Origin: Antarcticirhabdus aurantiaca
Lineage (GTDB): Bacteria; Pseudomonadota; Alphaproteobacteria; Rhizobiales; Rhizobiaceae
DNA: 64,000 bases
Assembly (NCBI RefSeq): GCF_009765365.1
Contig: NZ_VTOM01000005.1
Location: forward strand, 62,001-126,000
Reading direction: 5' to 3'
Below are positions 29,108-37,273 of this stretch, in pieces (position 1 is the stretch's first letter; every line of letters begins with the position of its first letter). The position numbers were made by a program, and so were the translations under genes. The notes under the pieces are model-generated. The model was not told the DNA's origin. It saw only the letters and a program-made list of their open reading frames with translations, and made no database searches.

Positions 29108-29590
29108 TCAAACGAGGCGGCCGGCGTCGGGCGGCGGGCCGTCGCCTCCGCCCTCGCGCTTGATGAAGGAAATGCGCCCCTGCGGTTCGAGGATCGCCCA
29201 GGCGACGTCGCTCATCCGGGCAATGCCGGCGAGGCGCATCTCGGACTCGACCTCGGCGCGGGTCATGCGGTCGCGCCGCAGGTTCTCGGTGAGAAGCTCG
29301 CCGCCCCGGATGATGACGCGCGGCTCGCCGTCGAGAAGCTTCTCGGCGCGGGGGAACAGGTAGGTCACCCAGGACAAAACGAGGCCCCAGAAGGCGAAGG
29401 TGACGATCGCCAGCATGGCCCCGGTCAACGAGAAGTCGTTGTGCGTGACGCCCTGCTGGATGAGGTCGCCGAGAACGATCAGCACCACCAGCTCGAAGGG
29501 CGTCATCTGCCCGAGCTCGCGCTTCCCGAGCAGCCGCAGGAGGAGATAGAGCACCGCGAACATGATGCTCGCGCGGATCACGATGTCCAT
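29108..29590 (-). CDS. DUF421 (YetF-like) membrane protein
   Basis: A 160-residue protein with three N-terminal helices and the DUF421 core RLLGKRELGQMTPFELVVLIVLGDLIQQGVT. The cytoplasmic C-terminus (RVIIRGGELLTENLRRDRMTRAEVESEMRLAGI) is the usual YetF domain. Family function is unclear; links to spore or envelope stress are reported in Bacillus. It starts 21 bases after a small membrane-anchored gene on the same strand, a pair seen elsewhere. Confidence 0.9.
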   Translation of the reverse strand: MDIVIRASIMFAVLYLLLRLLGKRELGQMTPFELVVLIVLGDLIQQGVTHNDFSLTGAMLAIVTFAFWGLVLSWVTYLFPRAEKLLDGEPRVIIRGGELLTENLRRDRMTRAEVESEMRLAGIARMSDVAWAILEPQGRISFIKREGGGDGPPPDAGRLV

Positions 29591-29611
29591 GCGGCTAGCC
29601 CTTCCCGTCCG

Positions 29612-30166
29612 TCACGGCAGCACCTTCACCTCGACCGGCACCGAGGCCAGCTCCGCCTCGCCGTCGAAGATCGCGACGCGCCCGCGCGTGCCGCCGAGAC
29701 GGTCCGGATTGATCTGGAGGTCGAGCTTGACCTCGAAGCGCTGCCCGGCCGGCACGGGGCCGTAGTCGAACCGGAAGTCGCTGCCCTCGAAGGTCTCCTC
29801 GGAAGCTGCCGGCACCATGGTGTTCTGGGTCTGGTGGCGCCAGAGCTCCGGCGAGATGGCGAGGACCAGCCGGCCGATGTCGCGCTTCGGCTCGACGACG
29901 ATCCGCGTCTCGAAGAACATGCCGTTGCGCAGGGTTCGCGGCGTGTCGACGAGAAGGTCGGCCGCCTCGCTCGTGGCGAGCAGGGGGTCCTCGGGCGTCC
30001 CGCCGAGCGGTCCGAGAAGGGCGAGGGCGAGCAGCGCGCCCAGGAGCACGAGGGAGAGGGGACTCGCATGGCGGTGGACGACGCTGCGCGGCAGCAGGTG
30101 CGGGTCGCCGAGCCCTTCCGGGAAGTCCGGTGCGGCGGCGGTGTTGCCGCGCGGCGGCTCGCTCAT
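29612..30166 (-). CDS. membrane-anchored hypothetical protein, partner of DUF421
   Basis: A 184-residue protein with one helix (about residues 35-57, LSLVLLGALLALALLGPLGG) and a soluble beta-rich outer part ending VPVEVKVLP. No family is recognised with certainty. The outer part has an Ig-like alternation (RFEVKLDLQINPDRLGG, VAIFDGEAELASVPVEV). ATG 30166 is preceded by GGGGGCAGCGG; an in-frame ATG at 30184 lacks a site. It directly precedes the DUF421 gene and is probably co-transcribed. Confidence 0.75.
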   Translation of the reverse strand: MSEPPRGNTAAAPDFPEGLGDPHLLPRSVVHRHASPLSLVLLGALLALALLGPLGGTPEDPLLATSEAADLLVDTPRTLRNGMFFETRIVVEPKRDIGRLVLAISPELWRHQTQNTMVPAASEETFEGSDFRFDYGPVPAGQRFEVKLDLQINPDRLGGTRGRVAIFDGEAELASVPVEVKVLP

Positions 30167-30294
30167 GATCCGCTGCCCCCGCATGCGGTCTCGGCTTCAC
30201 GCATCGCTGTGGTCGCTCTCGCCCGTGTCCAACCCATGCCCTTCACCGGGAACAGCTATGGCGGCGGCGACCGCGATCCACGGCATGCGGAGAC

Positions 30295-30322
30295 TTTCGC
30301 GCCGGCAAGGACCGGCGCGAAA
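30295..30322. terminator. hairpin after the copper gene cluster
   Basis: TTTCGCGCCGG (30295-30305) pairs perfectly with 30312-30322 around a 6-base loop. It is 23 bases beyond the DUF305 stop and would end the minus-strand copper transcript. Confidence 0.7.
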
Positions 30323-30345
30323 GCTTGATCGGGCCCGGCCGGCGT

Positions 30346-30729
30346 TTAAGGCACCGGGTGCTTCGCCAGCCAAGCCTCCAGCGTCGCGATCTCGGCCTTC
30401 TGCGCGGCGACGACGTCGTTCGCCATCTTCGTCAGTTCGGGATCGGCATCGCCGGAAGCGAGATAGGCCTCCGCCATCTCGATCGCCGCGCGGTGATGCG
30501 GGATCATCATGGCGGCGAAGTCGTGGCCTGGCTTGCCGGTCATCGGCATGGTGCGCATGGCGTCATCCATGCGGGTCATCGCCTCCATGTAGGCCGAGGA
30601 GGCCGGCGACATGGGCATGGCCCCCGCCGCCGCGCCGTGGCCGGCATGGCCCCCCTCCTGCGCCGCGAGCGGCGCGGCAAGCCCCGAGGCGAGGACGAGG
30701 GCGGCAACCAAGGTCTTGGTCGGGATCAT
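30346..30729 (-). CDS. DUF305 secreted His/Met-rich protein
   Basis: A 127-residue secreted protein with a signal peptide (ending APLAAQ). It has an N-terminal His/Gly/Met linker (GGHAGHGAAAGAMPM) and the DUF305 four-helix domain with FAAMMIPHHRAAIEMAEAYL. DUF305 proteins are ferritin-like and often sit in copper-resistance clusters. GGAGGGAG precedes the ATG. It begins 14 bases after the Cys-rich gene, so the two are co-transcribed. Confidence 0.9.
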   Translation of the reverse strand: MIPTKTLVAALVLASGLAAPLAAQEGGHAGHGAAAGAMPMSPASSAYMEAMTRMDDAMRTMPMTGKPGHDFAAMMIPHHRAAIEMAEAYLASGDADPELTKMANDVVAAQKAEIATLEAWLAKHPVP

Positions 30730-30743
30730 GGCGCGCTCCCTCC

Positions 30744-31076
30744 TCAAGCCGCCATGGCCGCGCAGGACTCCGCGCAGGCGCGGCAGGCCGCGGCGCAGTC
30801 GTCCATGCCGCCGATCCGCTCGCAATCGGCGGCGCAGGCCCGGCAGATCTCCGCGCAGGCGCGGCAGGTGTGCTTGTGCTGGTCGGTGCCGATCAGCATG
30901 ACATGCGCGGAGGTCCGGCACATCTCGGCGCAGGCCATCATGAGCGAGACGTGGGATTTCTCGACGTGCTCGCCGCCCATCTTCAGGCAGTGGTTCATCG
31001 CCGTCGACAGGCAGGTCCGGTAGCAGGCGAGGCAGGCGTCGATGCAGGCCTGCATGGCGGGATCGTTCGGGTTCAT
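30744..31076 (-). CDS. four-helix-bundle copper-binding protein (Csp/DUF326)
   Basis: A 110-residue protein with 13 cysteines arranged in regular i,i+3/i+4/i+7 spacing (CIDACLACYRTC, CAEMC, CRACAEICRACAADC, CAAACRACAESC). This is the DUF326/copper storage protein (Csp) pattern, in which a helical bundle packed with Cys thiolates stores many Cu(I) ions. No signal peptide is present, so it should be the cytosolic Csp3-like type. AAAGGATG precedes ATG 31076. Upstream lies a His-rich secreted protein and downstream DUF305. Confidence 0.92.
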   Translation of the reverse strand: MNPNDPAMQACIDACLACYRTCLSTAMNHCLKMGGEHVEKSHVSLMMACAEMCRTSAHVMLIGTDQHKHTCRACAEICRACAADCERIGGMDDCAAACRACAESCAAMAA

Positions 31077-31168
31077 CGGGTCACATCCTTTGAAAGGGTT
31101 GCGGCGCGCCCCCGCGGGCGGCGCGATGCGCGGCGCCGAGGCAGGCCGGTTCTGAAAGCTCAATGCCG

Positions 31169-31531
31169 TCAGAGGGATGTGGTTCGGGGCGGGGGCTTCG
31201 CGGTTGCGGGCACGACGCCCGGCGGAAAGGCGTCGAGCGCCGGGCGAAGACGCATGGCGAGCGGAACAGCCGCGTCCGGGGCGCCGCCGGGCTGGGGCGC
31301 GACCACCGGCCCGCAGGCCGCCGCGCAGCAGGCGGTGGCGTCATGACCGGCGCGCGCTTGTCCGTGATGCTCGCCGCCGCCGTCGTGGTGGTGACCGGCG
31401 GGCGCCGCGTGCGGCGTCTCCACCGCCATGCCCCGGCTCATCGCCGCGGCTGGGCCCACCCAACCGGCCAACGCCAGAACGGCAAGGATCAGTCTCAATC
31501 CCGCAAGAAGGTCGCGAAGCGGTCGCATCAT
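31169..31531 (-). CDS. His-rich secreted metal-binding protein
   Basis: A roughly 120-residue secreted protein. After a signal peptide (LILAVLALAGWVGPAAA) comes a His cluster (GHHHDGGGEHHGQ), then CCAAACGPVV and a Pro-rich tail ending PPPRTTSL, a layout resembling DUF2946-type proteins near copper genes. It is the first of three metal-binding genes on this strand. ATG 31531 or 31528 are adjacent starts; neither has a strong ribosome site. The family is inferred from composition, so metal identity (probably copper) is context-based. Confidence 0.72.
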   Translation of the reverse strand: MMRPLRDLLAGLRLILAVLALAGWVGPAAAMSRGMAVETPHAAPAGHHHDGGGEHHGQARAGHDATACCAAACGPVVAPQPGGAPDAAVPLAMRLRPALDAFPPGVVPATAKPPPRTTSL

Positions 31532-31568
31532 GCGCGATATCGCGTGGGACGCGGCATGCGGCAAGGTC

Positions 31569-32309
31569 TCAGCCGAGAAGCCAGGACAAGGAGCGCCTGA
31601 GCCGGGCCGCGCCGTCCGCTTCGAAGACCCGGCCGTGGGCGAAGAGGACCCGCTCGGGCGCGAGCGCCACCAGCCGCTCCGCCGCGGCCCGGGCAGCCAG
31701 GCGGTTGAGCGAGACGAGCGTGCGCAGCTGCAGCATGGCCCGACCGTTCGGCGCCGTGCCGCCCGCGAGGCGCACCAGCGGTCGCTGAAGCGGGGGCAGC
31801 TTCTCCGGCTCGAAATTGTGGACGAGGTCGCAGAGCGCCAGCGTGCGGCTCGGGCGGTGGAACAGCCCGACCTCGCGGAAGCCGAGGCCGCCCGGCACGG
31901 TCACCGCCTCGAACAGGCCGCCCCATTCGAGCGGCAGCGACTCGCCGAGGCGCCCGTCGATCCTGAGCCCCGAGCGCTGCACCTGACCGCGTTTGTCCAG
32001 ACCGGGGGCGGCGAGCACGGCGGCGTTCGGGTATCGGTCCTGCCAGCTCTTCACGAAGGTCCAGTGGACGCTGCTCGGCGCGAGAAGCCAGGACACGCGG
32101 CCGAGCTTGTCCAGCTCGGCCGCAAGGTCCGGCGTCCAGCGCGTCGGCGAGTAGAGCACGAGCTCGCCCGCCGCGTCCCGGAAGAGCATCATGCGGACCG
32201 GGATGGAGACGAGGCCGCCGGCCTTCATCGGCCCGGAATCGACGATCCAGACGCCGTCCGCGACGGGCTTGGGCGTGTCGAGCGGGGGATAGGTCGGGTC
32301 GACGGCCAT
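31569..32309 (-). CDS. DUF4336 metallo-beta-lactamase-like protein
   Basis: A 246-residue protein of the DUF4336 family, a degenerate metallo-beta-lactamase fold. Conserved parts are DGVWIVDSGPM, LVLYSPTRWTPDLAAELDKLG, WLLAPSSVHWTFVKSWQDRYPNA and LFHRPSRTLALCDLVHNFE. The standard HxHxDH zinc site is absent, as in the family. Function is unknown. It starts 15 bases after the SDR stop and ends 37 bases before the His-rich gene, so it may be part of a five-gene run. Confidence 0.87.
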   Translation of the reverse strand: MAVDPTYPPLDTPKPVADGVWIVDSGPMKAGGLVSIPVRMMLFRDAAGELVLYSPTRWTPDLAAELDKLGRVSWLLAPSSVHWTFVKSWQDRYPNAAVLAAPGLDKRGQVQRSGLRIDGRLGESLPLEWGGLFEAVTVPGGLGFREVGLFHRPSRTLALCDLVHNFEPEKLPPLQRPLVRLAGGTAPNGRAMLQLRTLVSLNRLAARAAAERLVALAPERVLFAHGRVFEADGAARLRRSLSWLLG

Positions 32310-32324
32310 CGGTCTCCTCGCGGC

Positions 32325-33197
32325 TCAGAGCATGGGCCGTCCGCCGGTGACGGGAATGATCGCGCCGGTGATGTAGCTGCCCTCGTCGGAGGCGAGAAGC
32401 ACGTAGGCGCCGGCGAGTTCCGCCGGCTGGCCGGCGCGGCCGAGCGGCGTGTTTTCGCCGAAGCTCTTCACCTTCTCCGTTTCCATCGTGGAAGGGATCA
32501 GCGGCGTCCAGATCGGGCCGGGCGCGACCGCGTTGACGCGGATGCCCTGCTCGGCGACGAGACCGGCAAGGCCCGCCGTGAAGTTCGCGATGGCGCCCTT
32601 GGTGGTTGCGTAGGCGAGGAGGCCCGGCGTCGGCTGGTCGGCGTTGATCGACGTCGTGTTGATGATCGCGCCGCCCGGCTTCATCACCTTCACCGCCGCC
32701 TTGGACAGGAAGAACATCGAATAGATATTGGTGCGGAAGGTCGTGTCCCACTCCTTCGCGTCCAAGTCGTCCAGCGACTGGATGGTCTTCTGGTGGGCGG
32801 CGTTGTTGACGAGGACGTCGAGCCGGCCGAACTCGGACATGGCCTTGTCGACGATGGCGCGGCAGTGCGCCTCTTCCTGGATGTCGCCCGGCATCAGGAT
32901 CGCGCGGCGCCCGGCCTCTTCGACCCACTTGGCCGTTTCCTTCGCGTCCTCGTCCTCGCTGAGATAGGAGATCAGGACGTCGGCGCCCTCGCGTGCGAAG
33001 GCGATGGCGACTGCCCGGCCGATGCCGGAATCGCCGCCGGTGACGATAGCGGCGCGGCCCTGGAGCTTGCCCGCGCCCTTGTAGCTGCTCTCGCCGTGGT
33101 CGGGCTGCGGGGTCATGTCGGCCGTGCGGCCGGGCATGGGCTGCGACTGCTCGGGGAAGGGGGGCTTGGGATAGCGGCTGGTCGGATCGACGGTCAT
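32325..33197 (-). CDS. SDR family oxidoreductase (YhdF/YdaD-like)
   Basis: A 290-residue classical SDR. It has an unusual N-terminal extension (about 40 residues, Pro-rich, PKPPFPEQSQPMPGRTADMTPQPDHGE) typical of the general-stress YhdF/YdaD group. The cofactor motif is VTGGDSGIGRAVA, the active site YATTK, with NNAA and the tail YITGAIIPVTGG. ATG 33197 lies after GGAGCC. It is the first gene of a minus-strand run that continues into the DUF4336 and copper genes. Confidence 0.93.
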   Translation of the reverse strand: MTVDPTSRYPKPPFPEQSQPMPGRTADMTPQPDHGESSYKGAGKLQGRAAIVTGGDSGIGRAVAIAFAREGADVLISYLSEDEDAKETAKWVEEAGRRAILMPGDIQEEAHCRAIVDKAMSEFGRLDVLVNNAAHQKTIQSLDDLDAKEWDTTFRTNIYSMFFLSKAAVKVMKPGGAIINTTSINADQPTPGLLAYATTKGAIANFTAGLAGLVAEQGIRVNAVAPGPIWTPLIPSTMETEKVKSFGENTPLGRAGQPAELAGAYVLLASDEGSYITGAIIPVTGGRPML

Positions 33198-33380
33198 GGC
33201 GCGTTTCGGCTCCGGATCGGGAGCAGGCGGGCGCGCGGGAGCGGGAGGCATCTCGCGGCGACCTGCGAAAAGGGTTCGCAGGCCAAAGCCCTGGGGTCGA
33301 CACCTGTTCCGGACGAGGCCGATCACGCTTTCATAGCCGGCTCTCGGCTTCGGGACGTCGCGGAGCCGAGGCTCGAACGC

Positions 33381-33420
33381 GAAGAGGCCGCCTCGGGAAC
33401 GGATCCCGGGCGGCCTCTTC
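33381..33420 (-). terminator. long hairpin downstream of rpsT
   Basis: GAAGAGGCCGCC (33381-33392) pairs perfectly with 33409-33420, with an inner CGGG/CCCG stem. It follows the rpsT stop on the minus strand by 51 bases and is a probable terminator, without a long T tract. Confidence 0.7.
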
Positions 33421-33444
33421 GAAGCAAAGAAGCAAAGCTCGAAT

Positions 33445-33461
33445 CCCGCGCGGCGCGCGGG
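33445..33461 (-). terminator. short hairpin next to rpsT stop
   Basis: CCCGCGC-GGC-GCGCGGG is a perfect 7-bp stem only 9 bases after the rpsT stop. It may help mRNA 3' end stability together with the larger hairpin beyond. Confidence 0.5.
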
Positions 33462-33470
33462 CTCGATGGA

Positions 33471-33755
33471 TCAGGCGGTGGCGGTGGCGGCGGTGCCGAC
33501 GGCCTTCACGCGCGCCGACAGGCGCGAGATCTTGCGGCTGGCGGTGTTCTTGTGGAACACGCCCTTGGAGGCGGCGCGCATCATCTCCGGCTCCGCGGCC
33601 TTGAAGGCGGCCTGCGCGGCGCCGTGGTCGCCGGAGGCGATCGCCTCCTCGACCTTGCGCAGGAAGGTGCGCACGCGCGAGCGGCGCGCGGTGTTGACGG
33701 CGGTCCGGCGGGCGATCTTGCGCGTGGCCTTCTTGGCCGAGGAGGTGTTGGCCAT
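33471..33755 (-). CDS. rpsT: 30S ribosomal protein S20
   Basis: A 94-residue basic protein, [39 protein letters not shown]..., with the family's C-terminal [17 protein letters not shown]. It binds 16S rRNA in the small subunit. ATG 33755 gives the standard start and has AAGAAGAG upstream. In many relatives rpsT lies next to dnaA; here about 10 kb separates them. Confidence 0.97.
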   Translation of the reverse strand: MANTSSAKKATRKIARRTAVNTARRSRVRTFLRKVEEAIASGDHGAAQAAFKAAEPEMMRAASKGVFHKNTASRKISRLSARVKAVGTAATATA

Positions 33756-33824
33756 GATCTCTTCTTTGTTCTCGTTCGGTCCGGGGCTCGTCCGCGGCAA
33801 GGCCAAGTGGCCGAACGCGCAACG

Positions 33825-33851
33825 AAAAAGGCCGCGCGGCGGCGCGCGGCC
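33825..33851 (-). terminator. intrinsic terminator of the LysR gene
   Basis: On the minus strand, GGCCGCGC-N6-GCGCGGCC (33851 to 33830) is followed immediately by TTTTT. Stem and T tract are complete, 63 bases past the LysR stop and just upstream of rpsT. Confidence 0.85.
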
Positions 33852-33914
33852 GAAAACATGGGGGTCTCTATAGTCGCCCCGCCCGCCGTCGTCAATCGGA
33901 TCGTCGTTGAATCG

Positions 33915-34781
33915 TCACGCGCCGAAGCGCTGCGCGAAGGCGTCCCGCACGGCCTGGCACATGCCGAGGACCGCCGGGCTCGCGCCCTGCGGCGCCTGGA
34001 CGAGACCGACCTGCGCCGAATCGATGGGGCCGAAGCCGTCGGTTGCTCCGAGCTCGCGGCAGAGCGGCGGCAGGCTGCTGCGCGACAGCGGCGCGATCGC
34101 GAGGCCCGAGGTCACCGCCGCGTGGAGCTGGGCCGCCGTGTCCGCCGAGAAGGCGACGCGAAAGCGGATGCTGTCCCGCACCAGCGCGCTCAGCATCGCC
34201 TCCCGGCACCAGCCGGGCGTGTCGTCGAGGGCGACCGGCACGGGGTCCTGCTCGTGGACGGCGTGGATCGTCGACGTCGTCCAGACCGTCGGATCGGTGG
34301 CGAGCCATTCGGCCGTGGCCTTGCCCTCCGGCTCGAACACGACGGCGAGATCCAGCCGGCCCGCCTCGACGGCGGCGCGATTGTCGAGGGACGAGCCGTA
34401 GCGCACGGTCACCTCCACCAGCGGATGGCGCTTGGCGAAGGACCCGAGGGCATGGGGCAGGATCGTCTGGACGTATTCCTCCGGCACGCCGATCCGCACG
34501 GGTCCCTGCAAGGGGCGGCTCGCGACGACGGCAACCGTTTCCTCCATCAGCGCCAGGATGCGCCTGGCATTGGGCAGGAGGAGCGCCGCCTTGTCGGTCG
34601 GCTCGACGCCGCGGGGCCCGCGCTGGAACAGCGGCGCGCCGACGACGTCTTCCAGCCGCTTGATTTGAAGGCTGATCGCCGACTGCGTGCGCCCGACGAT
34701 CTCGCCGGCGCGCGTGAAGTTGCCGGAGTCGACCACCGCCACGAAGGTTTTCAGGAGATCGCTGTCGAGGCCGAGTGACAT
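33915..34781 (-). CDS. LysR-family transcriptional regulator
   Basis: A 288-residue LysR protein. The HTH is LLKTFVAVVDSGNFTRAGEIVGRTQSAISLQIKRLEDVVGAPLFQRGPRGVEPT. The effector domain starts GPVRIGVPEEYVQTILPHALGSFAKRHPLVEV and is of the periplasmic-binding type. ATG 34781 (MSLGLDSDLLKTF) fits family length; a start at 34805 is possible. It is divergent from a DUF1127 gene with a TGAG-N5-CTCA (T-N11-A) box between them. LysR/DUF1127 divergent pairs are frequent in this order. Confidence 0.93.
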   Translation of the reverse strand: MSLGLDSDLLKTFVAVVDSGNFTRAGEIVGRTQSAISLQIKRLEDVVGAPLFQRGPRGVEPTDKAALLLPNARRILALMEETVAVVASRPLQGPVRIGVPEEYVQTILPHALGSFAKRHPLVEVTVRYGSSLDNRAAVEAGRLDLAVVFEPEGKATAEWLATDPTVWTTSTIHAVHEQDPVPVALDDTPGWCREAMLSALVRDSIRFRVAFSADTAAQLHAAVTSGLAIAPLSRSSLPPLCRELGATDGFGPIDSAQVGLVQAPQGASPAVLGMCQAVRDAFAQRFGA

Positions 34782-34814
34782 CCGCGACCGTCCCGTTCGC
34801 CGCAAGCTCCGCCA

Positions 34815-34836
34815 TGAGTCTAGCTCATTGCTGAGC
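34815..34836. promoter_or_regulatory. LysR-type binding site between LysR and DUF1127 genes
   Basis: TGAG-TCTAG-CTCA (34815-34827) is a perfect T-N11-A palindrome. It overlaps a second inverted pair, GCTCA-TTGC-TGAGC (34823-34836), so three half-sites are stacked. The site is in the divergent promoter region and is the expected LysR operator. Confidence 0.7.
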
Positions 34837-34900
34837 GCGTGGAAACTCGTTGGCCAAATGCCGGCCGGGCGCGGGAGACTGGTTCGAAGGAGCCGCTCCC

Positions 34901-35143
34901 ATGGCCATCATCCGCCCGACCGTCCTGCTTCCCGCCCTCGCCCGTGCCGCCAGGGAACTGTCCGCGCGCCTGCCGGCCGTTCTCGCCGAATGGCGGACGC
35001 GCCGAGCCGAGCAGCCGGCGCTTCTCGATCTCCTCGCCAAGCGCGGCGACCGCCTTCTCGACGATGCCGGCGTCTCGCGCGAGGATGCGGAGCGCCGCCT
35101 CGACGTGTCGCGGATCAGCGATTGGGATCGCTGGCAATCGTGA
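34901..35143 (+). CDS. DUF1127-domain protein, divergent from LysR
   Basis: An 80-residue protein whose second half is DUF1127-like (AEWRTRRAEQPALLDLLAKRGDRLLDDAGVSREDAERRLD). AAGGAG precedes ATG 34901. It overlaps the tail of the minus-strand gene 35115-35456 by 29 bases. The LysR regulator and operator upstream suggest it is the target. The function of long DUF1127 proteins is unknown. Confidence 0.82.
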   Translation: MAIIRPTVLLPALARAARELSARLPAVLAEWRTRRAEQPALLDLLAKRGDRLLDDAGVSREDAERRLDVSRISDWDRWQS

Positions 35144-35456
35144 GCCCCTCGGCCCAGGCCGCGTAGGGCGTGCTCGCCGGGGCGTGCCGGGTGTAGTCGG
35201 GAGCGCCGTCCTCCCACCAGACGGGGCCGCGCTCGCCGAGCGCGCACTTGGCGGCGTCGACCGCGCTGCGGGCGCGCTTCAGCGCGTCCTCGTCCCCCGC
35301 CGCCTTGGCGGCCTTCACGGCGCGGCGGGCGTTCATCAGGATCTTCACGTGGGCCGCGCGCGCCTTGTCGGACAGGCGCGGGTCGCTCCTGCGCCAGAGC
35401 CGTCCCTTGGCGAGGAAGTAGCGGCCGTCCGGCGTGTCGGGATAGGCGGCGCTCAT
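35115..35456 (-). CDS. conserved hypothetical protein coupled to mutM
   Basis: A 113-residue protein: [51 protein letters not shown]..., with a helical basic middle and a tail [13 protein letters not shown] similar protein often follows repair or mutM-type genes in this order, but its role is unknown. Its ATG overlaps the mutM stop by 4 bases (ATGA at 35456-35453), so it is translationally coupled to mutM. A DNA-related role is only an inference from context. Confidence 0.8.
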   Translation of the reverse strand: MSAAYPDTPDGRYFLAKGRLWRRSDPRLSDKARAAHVKILMNARRAVKAAKAAGDEDALKRARSAVDAAKCALGERGPVWWEDGAPDYTRHAPASTPYAAWAEGLTIASDPNR

Positions 35457-36355
35457 CTCTGGCAGCGCGGGCAGTAGAAGGTAGAGCGGCCGCTCTGGAC
35501 GATGCGCTCCACCGTGCCGGAGCAGTCGAGGCGCGGGCAGGGCTCGCCTTCCCGGTCGTAGACGGAGAAGCTGTGCTGGAAGTAGCCGAGGCTCCCATCC
35601 GCCTGCCGGTAGTCCTTCAGCGTGGAGCCGCCGGCGTGGATCGCGTCGGCGATGGTTTCGCGGATGTGGCGGGTGAGTTCGGCGAGCTTGGCGCTCGGGC
35701 GGCCGCTCTTCGTCACCAGCGTGCCGGCGGCGCGGGCCGGGTGGAGCTTGGCCCGCCAGAGCGCCTCGCAGACATAGATGTTGCCGAGGCCCGCGATCAC
35801 CCGCTGGTCGAGGAGCACGGCCTTCAAGGGCGCGAGGCGGCCGGCAAAGAGCGGCGCGAGGTGCTCGGCGCTCAAGGCGTCGCCGACCGGCTCGACGCCG
35901 AGGCCCTTGAAGTGCGGGTGGGCGTCCATCTCGGCGGCCCGGATCAGCGTCATGTAGCCGAAGCGGCGGGGATCGTTGAAGACGATGCGGGCCGGCGGGG
36001 CGGCGTCGCTTGCCAGATGGAAGAGCACGTGGTCGTGCAGCCGGTCCTCCGAGCGCGGATGGTGGAAGGCGCCGGGCGTCTCGACCGCACCCGCGCCCGA
36101 AGGCGATTCGATGCGGAAGGATCCCGACATGCCCAGATGCATGGCGAGGAGGAGGTCGCCTTCGAGCCGCGCCACGAGATACTTCGCCCGCCGGCCGAGC
36201 GCCTCGATCCGGCGGCCGGCGATACGCTCGGCGAAGCCCTCCTCGAAGGGGAAGCGCAGACCCGTCCGGCGCAGCTCCACCGATGCGACGCGCGCGCCCT
36301 CCATCACGGGGGCGAGGCCGCGGCGCACCGTCTCGACCTCTGGTAATTCGGGCAT
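35453..36355 (-). CDS. mutM: formamidopyrimidine-DNA glycosylase (Fpg/MutM)
   Basis: A 300-residue DNA glycosylase/AP lyase removing 8-oxoguanine. The N-terminal PELPEVE carries the catalytic Pro2 and Glu3. Other motifs are [26 protein letters not shown] and the helix-two-turn-helix [15 protein letters not shown]. The zinc finger is [28 protein letters not shown] with C-x4-C spacing, normal in alphaproteobacteria. It is divergent from ubiE and coupled to a small downstream gene. Confidence 0.97.
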   Translation of the reverse strand: MPELPEVETVRRGLAPVMEGARVASVELRRTGLRFPFEEGFAERIAGRRIEALGRRAKYLVARLEGDLLLAMHLGMSGSFRIESPSGAGAVETPGAFHHPRSEDRLHDHVLFHLASDAAPPARIVFNDPRRFGYMTLIRAAEMDAHPHFKGLGVEPVGDALSAEHLAPLFAGRLAPLKAVLLDQRVIAGLGNIYVCEALWRAKLHPARAAGTLVTKSGRPSAKLAELTRHIRETIADAIHAGGSTLKDYRQADGSLGYFQHSFSVYDREGEPCPRLDCSGTVERIVQSGRSTFYCPRCQR

Positions 36356-36418
36356 TTTCGATTAAGTCCGCGGTTCGGGTCGGCGGCGCGGGAAGCTTTC
36401 GCGCCGACCGATTGTCAC

Positions 36419-36441
36419 GAGGGGGCGTTGGCCGCCCCCTC
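36419..36441. promoter_or_regulatory. hairpin in ubiE upstream region
   Basis: GAGGGGGCG-TTGGC-CGCCCCCTC is a perfect 9-bp stem, 34 bases before the ubiE ATG and between the divergent mutM and ubiE genes. It may be an mRNA leader hairpin or protein site; no more can be said. Confidence 0.45.
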
Positions 36442-36475
36442 TCGCAATAAGTGTTGGGCCGCGGGGAAAGCGTCA

Positions 36476-37255
36476 ATGTCGCGAGAGCGTGTCACCGCCG
36501 CCGAGGCGATGGAAACCGCCTACGGCTTCGAAACGGTCGGCGGGGGCGCGGAGAAGCAGGCCCGCGTCAACGACGTGTTCCACCGCGTCGCCGAGCGCTA
36601 CGACCTGATGAACGACCTGATGTCGGGCGGGCTCCACCGCGCCTGGAAGAGCGCGATGGTGTCCTGGCTCGCGCCTCCCCGCCGGGCCGGATGGCGCTTC
36701 ATCGACGTCGCGGGCGGCACGGGGGACGTCGCCGAGCGCATCGTCAACGCCTCGGGCGGCAAGGCGCACGGGACCGTTCTCGACATCAACGCCTCGATGC
36801 TCGCCGTCGGCGCGGAGCGCGCCAAGAAGCGCGGGCTCGACGCCAACCTCGTCTTCGTCGAGGGCAATGCCGAGGCGCTCGACCTTCCCGACTCCACCTT
36901 CGACGCCTACACCATCGCCTTCGGCATCCGGAACGTGCCGCGCATCGACAAGGCGCTGTCCGAGGCCTTCCGGGTCCTGAAGCCGGGCGGGCGCTTCCTC
37001 TGCCTGGAGTTCTCGGAAGTGGACGTTCCCGGCCTCGACCGCGTCTACGAGGAATGGTCGTTCCGGGCGATCCCGCGCATCGGCGAGCTCGTCGCCAAGG
37101 ACCGTCAGTCCTACGAATATCTCGTCGAATCGATCCGCCGCTTCCCCAACCAGGCGAACTTCGAATCGATGATCCGCGAGGCGGGCTTCGAGCGCGTGTC
37201 CCACCGCAACTTCACCGGCGGCATCGCTGCGCTCCATTCGGGCTGGAAGCTCTAG
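36476..37255 (+). CDS. ubiE: ubiquinone/menaquinone methyltransferase UbiE
   Basis: A 259-residue SAM-dependent C-methyltransferase for ubiquinone. Motifs: [32 protein letters not shown], the SAM site [24 protein letters not shown]-like [14 protein letters not shown], and the C-terminal [18 protein letters not shown] 36476 gives the family start. It leads the run ubiE-ubiB-(toxin-antitoxin)-coaBC-dut. Confidence 0.98.
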   Translation: MSRERVTAAEAMETAYGFETVGGGAEKQARVNDVFHRVAERYDLMNDLMSGGLHRAWKSAMVSWLAPPRRAGWRFIDVAGGTGDVAERIVNASGGKAHGTVLDINASMLAVGAERAKKRGLDANLVFVEGNAEALDLPDSTFDAYTIAFGIRNVPRIDKALSEAFRVLKPGGRFLCLEFSEVDVPGLDRVYEEWSFRAIPRIGELVAKDRQSYEYLVESIRRFPNQANFESMIREAGFERVSHRNFTGGIAALHSGWKL

Positions 37256-37273
37256 AGGCGAAGTCAGAACCCC

